The notes: a model not told the origin generated them from the sequence alone. DNA of 64,000 bases from Prevotella sp. (GCA_017538105.1 JAFYJN010000076.1:1-64000); one strand, 5' to 3'; positions 43,121 to 54,254 are shown, numbered from the stretch's first letter. Program-made: numbers and translations.

Positions 43121-44665
43121 TCATAGAGGGTTTTGCGAAAACAATGTCTGTGATATGTTTTGTTCTCGGTGAGAGATACGCACCTCTATGCCATATTTGT
43201 GATGAATATGCTCAGCAAGATGCTGTGCACAGTAAACAGAACGGTGTTGGCCACCCGTGCAACCGAATGAAAACATCAAGTTCGTAAAACCTCGTTGGAG
43301 ATATCGTTCCACATGAGCATCCGCCAGTCGGTAAACACTATCAAGGAAGGTAAGGATCTCGCCATCATCTTCGAGGAAACGAATGACCGGTTCATCAAGT
43401 CCTGTTAGAAGTTTATATGGCTCATATCGTCCCGGGTTATGGGTAGACCGACAGTCAAAGACATATCCTCCTCCATTTCCTGACTCATCTTCAGGTATAC
43501 CTTTCTTATAAGAGAAACTGAATACCCTTACTACGAGTGGCCCCTTTCCATCATATTTCGAGTATGTTGCCGGTCCATCTTTAGGATGTGCGTCGTAGAC
43601 ATTCACTTCTGTTGTCTTGAATCCATCAGCCCTTGCCGCCACGCCATGACGTATTGGGGCGAACTGTGGCAACTGAGTAAGTCGCTGGAGCACCTCCATA
43701 AGATAAGGATAAGGAAATTGCAATGAATCAATCATCTCACGGAGGTTGTCCATAGCTGGCGGTATGGACTCGATGAAATGCCTTTTTCGCTCAAAATAGC
43801 CTCTGAAGCCATATGCACCAAGCACCTGAAGCGTACGGAATAGCACGAACAGACTCAATCGATCGACGAAATGGCGTTTTGCAGGCACCTCCGTCACATT
43901 TTTAAGAGCATCGTAATATTCAGCCACGAGTTCACGTCGCAGTTTGTTTGAATACTTCGCCGAAGCCTGCCAGATGAATGAAGCCAAGTCGTAGTAATAG
44001 GGTCCACGTCGTCCACCTTGGAAGTCAATAAAGAACGGGGCACCTTCATCGTCAAGCATCACATTTCTCGCTTGGAAGTCACGGTAGAGGAAACTGTCCG
44101 TTTTCTCCGCTGTTAGGTCTTTCGCCAAGAGTCGGAAATTCGCCTCCAACTTCAGTTCATGAAAATCGATGTCGGTAGGTTTGAGGAAACAGTACTTGAA
44201 ATAATTGAGGTCGAAAAGCACGCTGTCCTCGTTAAACTCTGGCTGGGGATAACACTGAGAGAAGTCCAGTCCCCTAGCCCCCCTTATCTGTATTTCCGGC
44301 AACAACCGAATGGTCTTGATAAGCAACTGCCGTTCGCTAAGGTTGTATCGTCCACCTGCTTCCCTACCCCCCTTTAACGCATCGAACAGAGAATACCTTC
44401 CGAGATCCGTTTGGAGATAACGTCGTTCATCATCACTCACAGCAATAATTTCTGGCACAGGCAGTTGGCGATGACGGAAATGTTTCGCGAGATAAATGAA
44501 CGCATGGTTTTCATCACGAGAAGTGCCCAGGACACCCACTACAGAAGAACCATCTTGTTGGAAGAATCTGTAGTACTGTCTATTACTTCCCGCCTTCGGC
44601 ATCTTTTCGATACGAGCCGGCTGATTCTGGAAATGCTGCTCGTAGAGTTGTACCAACAATTTCAT
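43121..44665 (-). CDS. Phosphotransferase (APH-like) fused to RapZ C-terminal domain
   Basis: 514 residues from the ATG at 44665, which overlaps the stop of the upstream gene (ATGA). Residues 1-330: aminoglycoside-phosphotransferase/AmgK-like kinase, with catalytic loop LYRDFQARNVM and metal motif FFIDFQGG. Residues about 390-514: RapZ-C, with VFSFSYKKGIP, FDCRSTHNPG and the signature FSFGCTGGQHRSVYCA. The P-loop N-terminal domain of RapZ is absent. In enterobacteria the RapZ C-domain binds glucosamine-6-phosphate and a small RNA, and AmgK phosphorylates MurNAc/GlcNAc at the anomeric carbon; a sugar kinase coupled to cell-wall precursor sensing is therefore likely, by inference. Confidence 0.8.
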   Translation of the reverse strand: MKLLVQLYEQHFQNQPARIEKMPKAGSNRQYYRFFQQDGSSVVGVLGTSRDENHAFIYLAKHFRHRQLPVPEIIAVSDDERRYLQTDLGRYSLFDALKGGREAGGRYNLSERQLLIKTIRLLPEIQIRGARGLDFSQCYPQPEFNEDSVLFDLNYFKYCFLKPTDIDFHELKLEANFRLLAKDLTAEKTDSFLYRDFQARNVMLDDEGAPFFIDFQGGRRGPYYYDLASFIWQASAKYSNKLRRELVAEYYDALKNVTEVPAKRHFVDRLSLFVLFRTLQVLGAYGFRGYFERKRHFIESIPPAMDNLREMIDSLQFPYPYLMEVLQRLTQLPQFAPIRHGVAARADGFKTTEVNVYDAHPKDGPATYSKYDGKGPLVVRVFSFSYKKGIPEDESGNGGGYVFDCRSTHNPGRYEPYKLLTGLDEPVIRFLEDDGEILTFLDSVYRLADAHVERYLQRGFTNLMFSFGCTGGQHRSVYCAQHLAEHIHHKYGIEVRISHREQNISQTLFSQNPL

Positions 44666-44844
44666 GGCTCGTTTTCTTTGTCTTTTTGCTCCTTCTTTTT
44701 TTGATAGACCTGGATGAATGAATCTGCCAGCATGAGGAGCATTAGTATACCGAGCGACATCCACCAGGATTCCGTTATGTAAAGCAGTCCGGCGGATACG
44801 ATGAAAATCATGATAATGTGGAGTATTTTTGCTTTTTTATCCAT
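44662..44844 (-). CDS. Small two-helix membrane protein
   Basis: 60 residues: a Lys-rich start, two hydrophobic helices (about 7-23 and 26-45), and a Lys/Glu-rich tail. Its stop overlaps the ATG of the phosphotransferase-RapZ gene, so the two are translationally coupled. The -7 box TACTTTTG ends seven bases before its ATG, making the mRNA nearly leaderless. It may anchor or regulate the kinase, judged only from coupling. Confidence 0.7.
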   Translation of the reverse strand: MDKKAKILHIIMIFIVSAGLLYITESWWMSLGILMLLMLADSFIQVYQKKKEQKDKENEP

Positions 44845-44851
44845 TATGGTG

Positions 44852-44859
44852 CAAAAGTA
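44852..44859 (-). promoter_or_regulatory. -7 box of the membrane protein / RapZ-fusion operon
   Basis: Minus-strand TACTTTTG, 7 bases before the ATG at 44844. Confidence 0.6.
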
Positions 44860-44921
44860 GAGAAAAAAAGGAAGAACAGGAAATTAATAGAATAGAAAAA
44901 TCAAAAAAACATTAGGAATAC

Positions 44922-45045
44922 AAAAAAATCGGATGTCTCTCGACAACCGATTTCCAAAAAACAAACTACTTAAAAACTAATCTACTAAAACAAATCAAAA
45001 AAATATCATGTTTCGGAATCACTCCGATACTTCTTTATGTATTGC
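44922..45045 (-). ncRNA. Candidate small RNA, about 120 nt, with own promoter and terminator
   Basis: Minus strand: TTGG at 45080-45077, 19-base spacer, -7 box TATATTTG at 45057-45050, then a transcript with an internal hairpin (TCGGA/TCCGA near 45029-45011) ending in a rho-independent terminator: AATCGG/CCGATT and TGTC/GACA stems with loop GAGA (44952-44927) followed by T5 (44926-44922). No ORF longer than a few codons. It fills the gap between the groEL terminator and the next operon's promoter, so it is not a leader of either. Confidence 0.65.
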
Positions 45046-45121
45046 TTTGCAAATATAATTGTTTCCGCGCACACTGCCAAGTAAACAGGAAAAAAAAACT
45101 CAAAAAAAACATCAGAAAGAC

Positions 45122-45153
45122 AAAAAAAGGGAGCATCCCATATGGATACTCCC
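45122..45153 (-). terminator. groSL operon terminator
   Basis: Stem GGGAGCATCCC / GGATACTCCC (45129-45153), followed on the minus strand by T7. Confidence 0.8.
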
Positions 45154-45216
45154 ATTTTTGCAAAGTTCAGTTGTCAAATTGACACTTTATTCAAACATCG
45201 TCTCTTTGAACAAGGA

Positions 45217-46875
<1,659 letters not shown>

Positions 46876-46938
46876 CTATTTACAAGTTTACTAGTTGAAA
46901 AAAGTTGTACTGTTTACCATTGAGGGCAAACACCATCA

Positions 46939-47208
46939 TTATTGGATGACTGCGAGCACATCACTTTGACGCATGATGAGGTATTTCTCACCTTCGAGTT
47001 CGATTTCCGTTCCAGCATATTTGCCATAAAGCACTTCATCACCCTCCTTGAGAATCATCTCCTCATCTTTGGTGCCGTTGCCAGCTGCGACAATTTTTCC
47101 GTGCAATGGTTTTTCTTTTGCCGTGTCGGGGATAATAATTCCACCAACTTTCTCTTCTGCCGGTGCAGGAAGGACAAGCACACGATCAGCTAAAGGTTTG
47201 ATATTCAT
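46939..47208 (-). CDS. groS: Co-chaperonin GroES (Hsp10)
   Basis: 89 residues, lid of the GroEL chamber. [34 protein letters not shown] with the mobile loop, and [33 protein letters not shown]. Directly upstream of groL. No CIRCE element was seen; upstream there is a sigma-54-like sequence (47276-47259). Confidence 0.98.
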   Translation of the reverse strand: MNIKPLADRVLVLPAPAEEKVGGIIIPDTAKEKPLHGKIVAAGNGTKDEEMILKEGDEVLYGKYAGTEIELEGEKYLIMRQSDVLAVIQ

Positions 47209-47258
47209 AATTTTAAATATTTAAAGGTTTAAAAAATTCAAATTACACTATCCGTTAT

Positions 47259-47276
47259 AGCGAAAAGTGTGCCAAA
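47259..47276 (-). promoter_or_regulatory. Possible sigma-54-like element upstream of groES
   Basis: Minus strand reads TTTGGCACACTTTTCGCT. The -24 half (TGGCAC) is perfect; the -12 half would be TTCGC instead of TTGC. Fifty bases before groES. An ordinary TAnnTTTG box is not obvious here. Confidence 0.35.
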
Positions 47277-47328
47277 CCCGCAACAATGACAGATTTGACA
47301 CACCTATTTGTCATATATGGCAGAGAGC

Positions 47329-48405
47329 TTATTGCCATTGCATAAGATTTCGCAGATAGGGAGTGAGTTCATCCGCCATCTGTGCATGATGAGCCGCATT
47401 AGGGTGCCCCTGGCTTCCCATTCCCAGTTCCTTGTCAGACTCTTGGAATTCAAAGATGAAAAGATTGGTATCGCCCATAGCCGCATATTCATCAATAACC
47501 GTCTGTTGTGCGGTTTTGAGGTCGTTGCGTCGTTTTTCGCCCATCATTGGTCCTACAAGGAAGACGATTTTTGCATTGAGGTATCTTTCTCGTAACATTG
47601 CAACGAAGCGTCGGAACCCTCCGGTAAGCCCACTTACCGAATAAGAACCTGTTGTATCGTTTGTTCCAAGAGCCACGCAAACCACATCTGGCTGGTAAAG
47701 AGAGAAGTCCCACAATTCCCCCTTTGTGGTATACATCGTATGGGGGTAAATAAAGGGCATGATTTGCTCGGGAATCTTACCCATGTAGTTTCGGTATACA
47801 CCGATTCCAGACCTCGCCACCACATGATATTGTGCATCCAGAGCCTGCGCAGTAAGAAAAGCGTAAGTAAGACAGAAATTTTGAAGGCTGTAGTAGAATG
47901 TCTTTTCCTTTCCATTTCCCTCGATGCCGTATCCACATGTTATGGAATTGCCGATGAACTCAATTTTCCTATCCGGCAGTGAAGGTGGTTCTAGCAACCT
48001 CGCCCCATCGTCAAGGAACAATCCGTAAAACACCGGTTTTTTTCCATGTCCTTCAATGGCATAGATGATATGCAGTTCGTGAGTTTCATTTTTCAAGTTC
48101 TTGGCTATTGTTGTTATCTCCTCCCCTTTTTTCGACTCCACTTTGAACGGCATTCTGTCGTCGAGTTGGATGATATAGAATCCACTTCCAGGGTTGGTCT
48201 TCATACTAACCGACGAACCCGTAAAACGACAAATAACCTGTACGCCCGGATACGTCCAGGCCACCGTTCCGGGATTGGTCCTGCTAACACGCCCCATATA
48301 AACAAAGTTGGAATCGGCAGCTGTAATAAAGTTTGACGACCATGATTGCGCAATGGCAACCACAAGGAAGAAAAAGCATAATATGGAACGTCGAAGATTG
48401 AACAT
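47329..48405 (-). CDS. Secreted CE2-like SGNH carbohydrate esterase
   Basis: 358 residues: signal peptide (about 1-24), an N-terminal jelly-roll (about 30-135; VQVICRFTGSSVSMKT, FYIIQLDD), then an SGNH hydrolase domain with nucleophile Ser in KIEFIGNSITCGYG (about 147-160), block III VALGTNDTTG and catalytic His in GHPNAAHHAQMAD. This two-domain order is that of CE2 acetyl-xylan esterases. Removes acetyl groups from plant polysaccharide in the periplasm or outside. Same strand as the second SGNH gene. Confidence 0.8.
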   Translation of the reverse strand: MFNLRRSILCFFFLVVAIAQSWSSNFITAADSNFVYMGRVSRTNPGTVAWTYPGVQVICRFTGSSVSMKTNPGSGFYIIQLDDRMPFKVESKKGEEITTIAKNLKNETHELHIIYAIEGHGKKPVFYGLFLDDGARLLEPPSLPDRKIEFIGNSITCGYGIEGNGKEKTFYYSLQNFCLTYAFLTAQALDAQYHVVARSGIGVYRNYMGKIPEQIMPFIYPHTMYTTKGELWDFSLYQPDVVCVALGTNDTTGSYSVSGLTGGFRRFVAMLRERYLNAKIVFLVGPMMGEKRRNDLKTAQQTVIDEYAAMGDTNLFIFEFQESDKELGMGSQGHPNAAHHAQMADELTPYLRNLMQWQ

Positions 48406-48487
48406 CTATATTTTTAACAAAAACAAATTACACATATTTACTATAAATCACACATAGTATTTACTACACACTGTGCAAAACCGAGAT

Positions 48488-49297
48488 TTAATAGAACCCC
48501 TTGTCCTTTGTCTGCATCACCGTTAGGTTCTGAATCGTGGATTTCTGCTGAGGTTCATTGAGCAGAACTGGATGTCTGGTCAGATCGCTTTGCATCCATT
48601 GCGCCAGCTGGTCCATCCATACCACCGCTCCCTTCATAGTAGGATGGAGTCCATCGCGTGCACGATCCATCTGCATGTCTCGGCTATCGAAGAAGCGGTC
48701 GGCTCCCACCAGCTGAATAAGTTGGTCGTTGTAGCCATTGTCAATCCAACGTTTCACACCATTAGGATTGTTCTTCGTATAGCTCGGCGGCCCTATCCAA
48801 ACGAAGGGAATATCGCCCACTTTCTCGAGTACCTTGTTAACATTATTGGTGACCGTGTTCATATCCTTGAGCGTAAGTTCGTTACTACCCATACAGAGAA
48901 TGATGAACGTTGGCCTTGCTTCTTCCATAAAATGTTCAAGCGTACGCGTCCCACCCCAGCTGTATGACGATGAACCATACCATGTGACAGTATACAGTTC
49001 GTGTCCGTTTTCCTTCGCATAATTCCAAAAGTAGTGTGCGATAGGCTCTACCATGGAGTCGCCTACGAAGAGGAATCGTTGTGGGCTCTCGTCCTTCACT
49101 TTGTGTTGTATCATTGGTACCGAGTCGACAGGTTGCGTCGCTGTGGAGTCATTGTCCAACGCCGCCAGCGAAGCCTGCATGTCGACCTTCCTCACCGGTT
49201 CATCGCCGAGGGAGAGACTCAACGGACTGATGGCATAAGTGAAGATAACGATACAGACATTGAAAAGTATCAGAAGCGTTTTAACTTGGGTGTTCAT
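48488..49297 (-). CDS. SGNH/GDSL-family hydrolase, exported or anchored
   Basis: 269 residues: N-terminal hydrophobic helix (about 6-25, signal anchor or signal peptide), linker, then SGNH fold with RFLFVGDSMVEPI (nucleophile Ser, about 75-87), LCMGSNELT (block III Asn) and ARDGLHPTMKGAVVW (Asp/His pair, about 215-229). Proteins of this type de-O-acylate or O-acylate surface polysaccharides, often with an MBOAT acyltransferase; none is present in the window. Promoter -7 box TACCTTTG at 49340-49333 on the minus strand. 82 bases upstream of the CE2 gene, perhaps co-transcribed. Confidence 0.7.
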   Translation of the reverse strand: MNTQVKTLLILFNVCIVIFTYAISPLSLSLGDEPVRKVDMQASLAALDNDSTATQPVDSVPMIQHKVKDESPQRFLFVGDSMVEPIAHYFWNYAKENGHELYTVTWYGSSSYSWGGTRTLEHFMEEARPTFIILCMGSNELTLKDMNTVTNNVNKVLEKVGDIPFVWIGPPSYTKNNPNGVKRWIDNGYNDQLIQLVGADRFFDSRDMQMDRARDGLHPTMKGAVVWMDQLAQWMQSDLTRHPVLLNEPQQKSTIQNLTVMQTKDKGFY

Positions 49298-49332
49298 TTT
49301 ATAAGAATGAAGGAGTGAAGGAGTTTGGGGTG

Positions 49333-49340
49333 CAAAGGTA
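49333..49340 (-). promoter_or_regulatory. -7 box of the SGNH gene
   Basis: Minus-strand TACCTTTG, 35 bases before the ATG at 49297. Confidence 0.6.
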
Positions 49341-49378
49341 ATGAAAAAAAAGGGAATGGGGTAAAAAAAGGGTAATTA

Positions 49379-49410
49379 TTTGGTCGTTGTCAGAAAAAAC
49401 ACTATTTTTG
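49379..49410 (+). promoter_or_regulatory. sppA operon promoter
   Basis: TTTG 49379-49382, 20-base spacer, -7 box TATTTTTG 49403-49410. Confidence 0.7.
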
Positions 49411-49434
49411 CACAAATAAACCCACTGTATTGTT

Positions 49435-51198
49435 ATGAAAGAATTTTTCAAGATGGTATTTGCCACGATGGTTGGCATGTTGCTTTTCGGTTTGGTGATG
49501 ACCATCCTTGGCGTGATGTGCATTATAGGCATGGTAGCCTCCGGCAGCGGTACGCGCAGCGTGGAGAATAACAGCGTGATGGTGATGAATCTTACCGGTT
49601 CCATGGAAGAGCGCAGTGAAGGCAGCGTTCTTGACATGATAACCGGAGAAGGAGGCGGCATTGGTTTGGACGAAGTGCTCGCCTCTATCCGTATGGCCAA
49701 GGAAAATGAAGACATTCGCGGTATTTATATTGAAGCCGGCATGTTCGGCGCCGACTCCTATGCTTCGATACAAGCCGTTCGCAATGCCCTCTCCGACTTC
49801 CGCAAGTCAGGCAAGTGGGTCATCGCCTATGGTGACAGCTATACCCAATCGACCTATTACCTGGCCAGTGTAGCCGACAAGGTGTATCTCAATCCCCAAG
49901 GTCAAATAGACTGGCACGGTCTTTCTTCCGAGCCGATGTTTTTGAAAGACGTATTGGCCAAGTTCGGTGTTAAGGTACAATTGTCCAAGGTAGGCGCTTA
50001 TAAGAGTGCTCCTGAGATGTTCACATCGGATAAGATGAGCGATGCCAACCGTGAACAGGTAACCGCCTATGTCACTGGCATTTGGGATAACGTTTTGAAG
50101 GGCGTGTCGGAGAGCAGAAAAATAAGCGTTGACAGTTTAAACGCTTGGGCCGACCGTCTGATAACCTTTGATGCCCCCGAAAACTATGTGAAATATAAGT
50201 TGGTTGACGGACTGTTGTATACCGACGAAGTGAAGAAAGTAGTGAAAGAGCAGTTAGCCCTTGCCGAAGACGACCGCATTCCCCGTCTGAGCATGTCGGA
50301 CATGCTTCAAACCAAATACAAGCGTAATGGCGAGGAGGTAGCCGTGTACTACGCTTATGGTGATATTGTTGACGGCAACGCCCAAAGCATGATGGCTCAA
50401 GGTCACGTCATCGATGCACAGGAAGTGTGCAAGGACTTGGAACGCCTGATGAATGATGATGAGGTGAAGGCCGTAGTATTGCGCATCAATTCCGGCGGCG
50501 GCAGTGCCTACGCCTCTGAACAGATATGGCATCAAGTTGAGATGTTGAAACAGAAGAAGCCCGTTGTCGTCTCCATGGGCGGCATGGCTGCTTCTGGCGG
50601 CTATTATATCAGTTGCGGCGCCAACTGGATTATCGCCGAGCCCACCACCCTAACCGGTTCGATAGGCATATTTGGCATGTTCCCCGATGTCAGTCAGTTG
50701 CTCACCGAGAAACTGGGCGTCAAGTTTGATGAGGTGAAGACGAACAAGAACAGCGGTTTCGGAACCATGTCACGTCCTTTCAATTCCGAGGAGATGAGCT
50801 ATCTGGACGCTTATGTTGAGCGTGGTTATCAACTGTTCCGTAAGCGTGTTGCCGACGGCAGGAAACTCCCTATTGACTCCGTTGAAGCCATCGCCCAAGG
50901 ACATGTATGGTTAGGTCAAGATGCCTTGAAAATAAAGTTGGTGGACGAACTTGGCGGTCTTGATTCCGCAGTTAAAAAAGCTGCCCAATTGGCCAATCTT
51001 GAAGAATATCATGCCAGCTATTATCCTGGCAAAAAAGATTTCTTGGAGTCATTGCTCGGCGGCCAGCTTCAAAAAAGTTATCTTGATGAATGGCGTTCAA
51101 GCCTCGGCGACTACATGCAGTTGTTCACATTAATGAAAAACATGAACATGCACAATGCCATACAAGCCCGAGTACCCTATTATTTTAATATAAGGTAA
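49435..51198 (+). CDS. sppA: Signal peptide peptidase SppA, 67 kDa type
   Basis: Inner-membrane serine protease that degrades released signal peptides. 587 residues: one N-terminal membrane helix (about 5-35) and two tandem ClpP-like domains. Lys of the Ser/Lys dyad in YYLASVADKVYLNPQG (about residue 149); nucleophile Ser in TLTGSIGIFGMF (about residue 407). First gene of sppA-lpxK-punA-thiL with short gaps (35 bases to lpxK). Confidence 0.93.
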   Translation: MKEFFKMVFATMVGMLLFGLVMTILGVMCIIGMVASGSGTRSVENNSVMVMNLTGSMEERSEGSVLDMITGEGGGIGLDEVLASIRMAKENEDIRGIYIEAGMFGADSYASIQAVRNALSDFRKSGKWVIAYGDSYTQSTYYLASVADKVYLNPQGQIDWHGLSSEPMFLKDVLAKFGVKVQLSKVGAYKSAPEMFTSDKMSDANREQVTAYVTGIWDNVLKGVSESRKISVDSLNAWADRLITFDAPENYVKYKLVDGLLYTDEVKKVVKEQLALAEDDRIPRLSMSDMLQTKYKRNGEEVAVYYAYGDIVDGNAQSMMAQGHVIDAQEVCKDLERLMNDDEVKAVVLRINSGGGSAYASEQIWHQVEMLKQKKPVVVSMGGMAASGGYYISCGANWIIAEPTTLTGSIGIFGMFPDVSQLLTEKLGVKFDEVKTNKNSGFGTMSRPFNSEEMSYLDAYVERGYQLFRKRVADGRKLPIDSVEAIAQGHVWLGQDALKIKLVDELGGLDSAVKKAAQLANLEEYHASYYPGKKDFLESLLGGQLQKSYLDEWRSSLGDYMQLFTLMKNMNMHNAIQARVPYYFNIR

Positions 51199-51233
51199 CA
51201 AGTCGTTTCGCGTTTTGAGACAACAGTTTTATC

Positions 51234-52397
51234 ATGGAAGGTGACCACATTAAAGTGAACAAATGGCTTTTGCCTTTAAGTTGGCTCTATGGGTTGGCTG
51301 CGCGGTTTCGCAACAAATGCTTTGAATTAGGCATTCTCAAGAGCCGTTCGTTCAGTGTGCCCGTCATTTCCGTCGGCAATATCAGTGTTGGCGGCAGTGG
51401 CAAGACCCCCCATGTGGAATATCTGGTGAATTTGTTGAAAGACCACCTAAACGTAGCTGTATTAAGTCGCGGCTATAAGCGCAAGAGCAAGGGTTACCAA
51501 TTGGCATCCCCCCTGTCGACAGTATCTGACATAGGAGACGAGCCTTTCCAGATGAAGAAGAAATTTCCCCACATCCATGTCGCCGTCGACGCCAACCGAT
51601 GCGAGGGCATCGACCGTCTTACTCATGACGATGAAACGAAAAACACCGATGTGATACTTTTAGACGATGCCTATCAGCACCGATACGTGAAGCCTGGCAT
51701 CAACATACTGTTGGTAGACTACCACCGTTTGATTATCTACGACAAACTGTTGCCTGCCGGTCGGTTACGCGAGCCCAAGGAAGGCAAGCGTCGGGCCGAC
51801 ATGGTTATCATCACAAAATGTCCTGAAGGTCTGAACCCCATCGACTATCGTGTGGTGATGCGCGCCATGGACCTCTATCCTTACCAGACCCTGTTGTTCA
51901 GTCGTATGGTTTACGACAAACTCCATCCCTTGTTCTGTGGTGAGGACCGTTCATTGGAGAGTATAGGTAGCGATGAGCACGTGTTAGCCATAAGTGGCAT
52001 AGCCAGCCCCGAGCATTTTGAGGAGGACCTTCGTCAGCACTGCACATCCCTCACCACGATGCGTTTCAGCGACCACCATGATTTCACACCTGAAGACGAA
52101 GACCGCATCAACAGCACCTTTGAGTCGCTTCCCTCTCCAAAGCTCATCATCACCACCGAGAAAGATGCCGTTCGTATGATGTCGCTCACCGGCTTGAGTG
52201 AGGACGTACGCCACCATCTATACGTATTACCCATCAAAGTGTCCTTTTTGTTGGGTCAGGAAGACATCTTCACCCAAAAAATCTTCAGTTATGTACAAAA
52301 GAATTCAAGAAACAGCATCTTGGCTACGGGAAAGGTTGACCTCAAGCCCAAAGACAGCAATCGTGCTGGGGACCGGCCTCGGACAATTAGCTTCTGA
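51234..52397 (+). CDS. lpxK: Tetraacyldisaccharide 4'-kinase (lipid A)
   Basis: Phosphorylates the lipid A disaccharide at 4' on the inner membrane. 387 residues; P-loop [21 protein letters not shown] (about 43-62, Walker A GGSGKT), [34 protein letters not shown]-terminus [12 protein letters not shown] is followed by about 30 residues encoded in the overlap with punA. Its 3' end overlaps the punA start by 107 bases in another frame. Confidence 0.93.
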   Translation: MEGDHIKVNKWLLPLSWLYGLAARFRNKCFELGILKSRSFSVPVISVGNISVGGSGKTPHVEYLVNLLKDHLNVAVLSRGYKRKSKGYQLASPLSTVSDIGDEPFQMKKKFPHIHVAVDANRCEGIDRLTHDDETKNTDVILLDDAYQHRYVKPGINILLVDYHRLIIYDKLLPAGRLREPKEGKRRADMVIITKCPEGLNPIDYRVVMRAMDLYPYQTLLFSRMVYDKLHPLFCGEDRSLESIGSDEHVLAISGIASPEHFEEDLRQHCTSLTTMRFSDHHDFTPEDEDRINSTFESLPSPKLIITTEKDAVRMMSLTGLSEDVRHHLYVLPIKVSFLLGQEDIFTQKIFSYVQKNSRNSILATGKVDLKPKDSNRAGDRPRTISF

Positions 52398-53097
52398 AAT
52401 TACCGATAGCTACGAGATACCCTATACCGAAATTCCTCACTTCCCCGTAAGTACTGTTGAAGGCCATGCCGGCAAGTTAATTTTCGGCAAGTTGGGTACT
52501 ACCGACATCATGGCCATGCAAGGGCGTTTCCATTATTATGAAGGTTATACCATGCAGGAGGTGACATTTCCTGTGCGGGTAATGTATGAATTGGGCATCA
52601 AGACTTTATTTGTGAGTAATGCCGCTGGAGGCATGAATCCCGACTTCAAGATTGGCGACCTGATGGTTATCACGGACCACATCAACATGTTTCCCGACCA
52701 TCCATTGCGAGGAAAAAACATCCCCACCGGTCCCAGATTTCCCGACATGCACGAGCCATACGACCATGCATTGATTGCAAAAGCCGACCAAGTAGCCCTC
52801 AAACACGGCATCCCTTTGCGGCATGGAGTGTATGTAGGCGTTCAAGGTCCCACTTTTGAGACCCCTGCCGAATATCGAATGTACCGAATCCTCGGCGGTG
52901 ACGCCATTGGCATGAGCACAATTCCCGAAGTTATTGTAGCCCGCCACTGCGGTATTAAGGCATTCGGTATCAGTATCATCACCGACCTTGGCGGTTTCGA
53001 CGTTCCAGTGGCCGTTAGCCATGATGAGGTGCAGGATGCCGCCAATAAGGCACAGCCTCTGATGACGAAATTGATGAGAGAAATGATCGAAGGGTAA
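52291..53097 (+). CDS. punA: Purine-nucleoside phosphorylase
   Basis: Splits (deoxy)inosine/guanosine with phosphate in purine salvage; trimeric PNP family. 268 residues from the ATG at 52291 ([12 protein letters not shown]); a longer in-frame start at 52198 lies deep inside lpxK. Phosphate site [15 protein letters not shown] and [18 protein letters not shown]; base-binding [39 protein letters not shown]. Starts 107 bases before the end of lpxK, so translation is likely coupled. Confidence 0.93.
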   Translation: MYKRIQETASWLRERLTSSPKTAIVLGTGLGQLASEITDSYEIPYTEIPHFPVSTVEGHAGKLIFGKLGTTDIMAMQGRFHYYEGYTMQEVTFPVRVMYELGIKTLFVSNAAGGMNPDFKIGDLMVITDHINMFPDHPLRGKNIPTGPRFPDMHEPYDHALIAKADQVALKHGIPLRHGVYVGVQGPTFETPAEYRMYRILGGDAIGMSTIPEVIVARHCGIKAFGISIITDLGGFDVPVAVSHDEVQDAANKAQPLMTKLMREMIEG

Positions 53098-53127
53098 AAG
53101 AGTAATAGGCAAAGAAAGAGGTTTACA

Positions 53128-54198
53128 ATGACAGACATATCGACATTGGGGGAATTTGGTTTGATTCGCCATCTCACCAAGAACATCAAGATAAAGAATG
53201 AATCGACAAAATATGGCGTAGGAGACGACTGTACCGTGCTTCATTACCCTGACAATGAGGTTTTGGTGACCACCGACATGCTTGTTGAGGGTGTTCATTT
53301 CGACCTCACATATATCGACATGGCCCATCTGGGCTATAAGTCGGCGATGGTGAACATGAGCGACATCTTCGCCATGAATGGCGCCCCCCGTCAACTGTTG
53401 GTCAGTATGGCTGTGAGCAAGCGTTTCAAGGTGGAAGACTTGGAGCAATTCTACCATGGTCTTCACATGGCCTGTGACAAGTGGGGCGTCGACATTGTAG
53501 GAGGAGACACCACATCATCATATACTGGCCTCTCTATTAGTATCACCTGCATCGGCGAGGCGAAAAAAGAAGACATCGTTTACCGCCATGGAGCCAAAGA
53601 CACTGACCTCATCTGCGTCAGTGGTGACTTGGGAGCCGCCTACATGGGCCTACAGTTATTGGAGCGCGAGAAACGCGTTTATTACCAACAGGTTGACGAC
53701 GCGAGAAAGAAAGGTGACCAGCGCGCTTTAGACGCCCTCAGCGATTTCCAGCCCGATTTTGCTGGCAGGGAATACCTATTACAGCGTCAGTTACAACCCG
53801 AGGCGAGAGGCGACATACTTCAGCTGCTGCGCCAATATGGCATTCGTCCCACGTCGATGATGGACATCAGCGATGGTCTGAGCAGCGAATTGCACCATAT
53901 CTGCGAGCAGAGTGTCTGCGGTTGCCGTATTTTCGAGAAGAACATTCCCATAGATTACCAAACTGCCGTAATGGCTGAAGAGTTGAATTTGAACGTCACC
54001 ACTTGTGCCCTGAATGGCGGTGAGGATTATGAGTTGTTGTTCACCGTACCCATCGGTGACCACGAAAAGGTGGAGTTGTTGGAAGGAGTGAAACTCATCG
54101 GCCATATCACACGCAAAGAACTTGGTATGAAATTAGTGAGCCGCGATGGTCAGGATTTCGACCTTCCCGCCCAAGGTTGGAATCCCCTGAAAAACTAA
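53128..54198 (+). CDS. thiL: Thiamine-monophosphate kinase
   Basis: Makes thiamine diphosphate from the monophosphate. 356 residues: GVGDDCTVLHYPDNEVLVTTDMLVEGVHFD (metal Asp cluster), VGGDTTSSYTGLSISITCIG, MDISDGLSSELHHI, and ALNGGEDYELLFTV, the ThiL/PurM-like order. Last gene of the sppA operon (30 bases after punA); ends at the 18-bp hairpin at 54255. No other thiamine genes in the window. Confidence 0.93.
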   Translation: MTDISTLGEFGLIRHLTKNIKIKNESTKYGVGDDCTVLHYPDNEVLVTTDMLVEGVHFDLTYIDMAHLGYKSAMVNMSDIFAMNGAPRQLLVSMAVSKRFKVEDLEQFYHGLHMACDKWGVDIVGGDTTSSYTGLSISITCIGEAKKEDIVYRHGAKDTDLICVSGDLGAAYMGLQLLEREKRVYYQQVDDARKKGDQRALDALSDFQPDFAGREYLLQRQLQPEARGDILQLLRQYGIRPTSMMDISDGLSSELHHICEQSVCGCRIFEKNIPIDYQTAVMAEELNLNVTTCALNGGEDYELLFTVPIGDHEKVELLEGVKLIGHITRKELGMKLVSRDGQDFDLPAQGWNPLKN

Positions 54199-54254
54199 TG
54201 GGACGTTAAAGAGCAATAACAAGGAATATTAGTACTGAGTTTTTTGATAAACGA

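Noticed and set aside
52606-53466. 286-residue minus-strand ORF across punA/thiL
   Set aside because: Antisense to two clear enzymes, no promoter, Val/His-rich composition typical of shadow frames.
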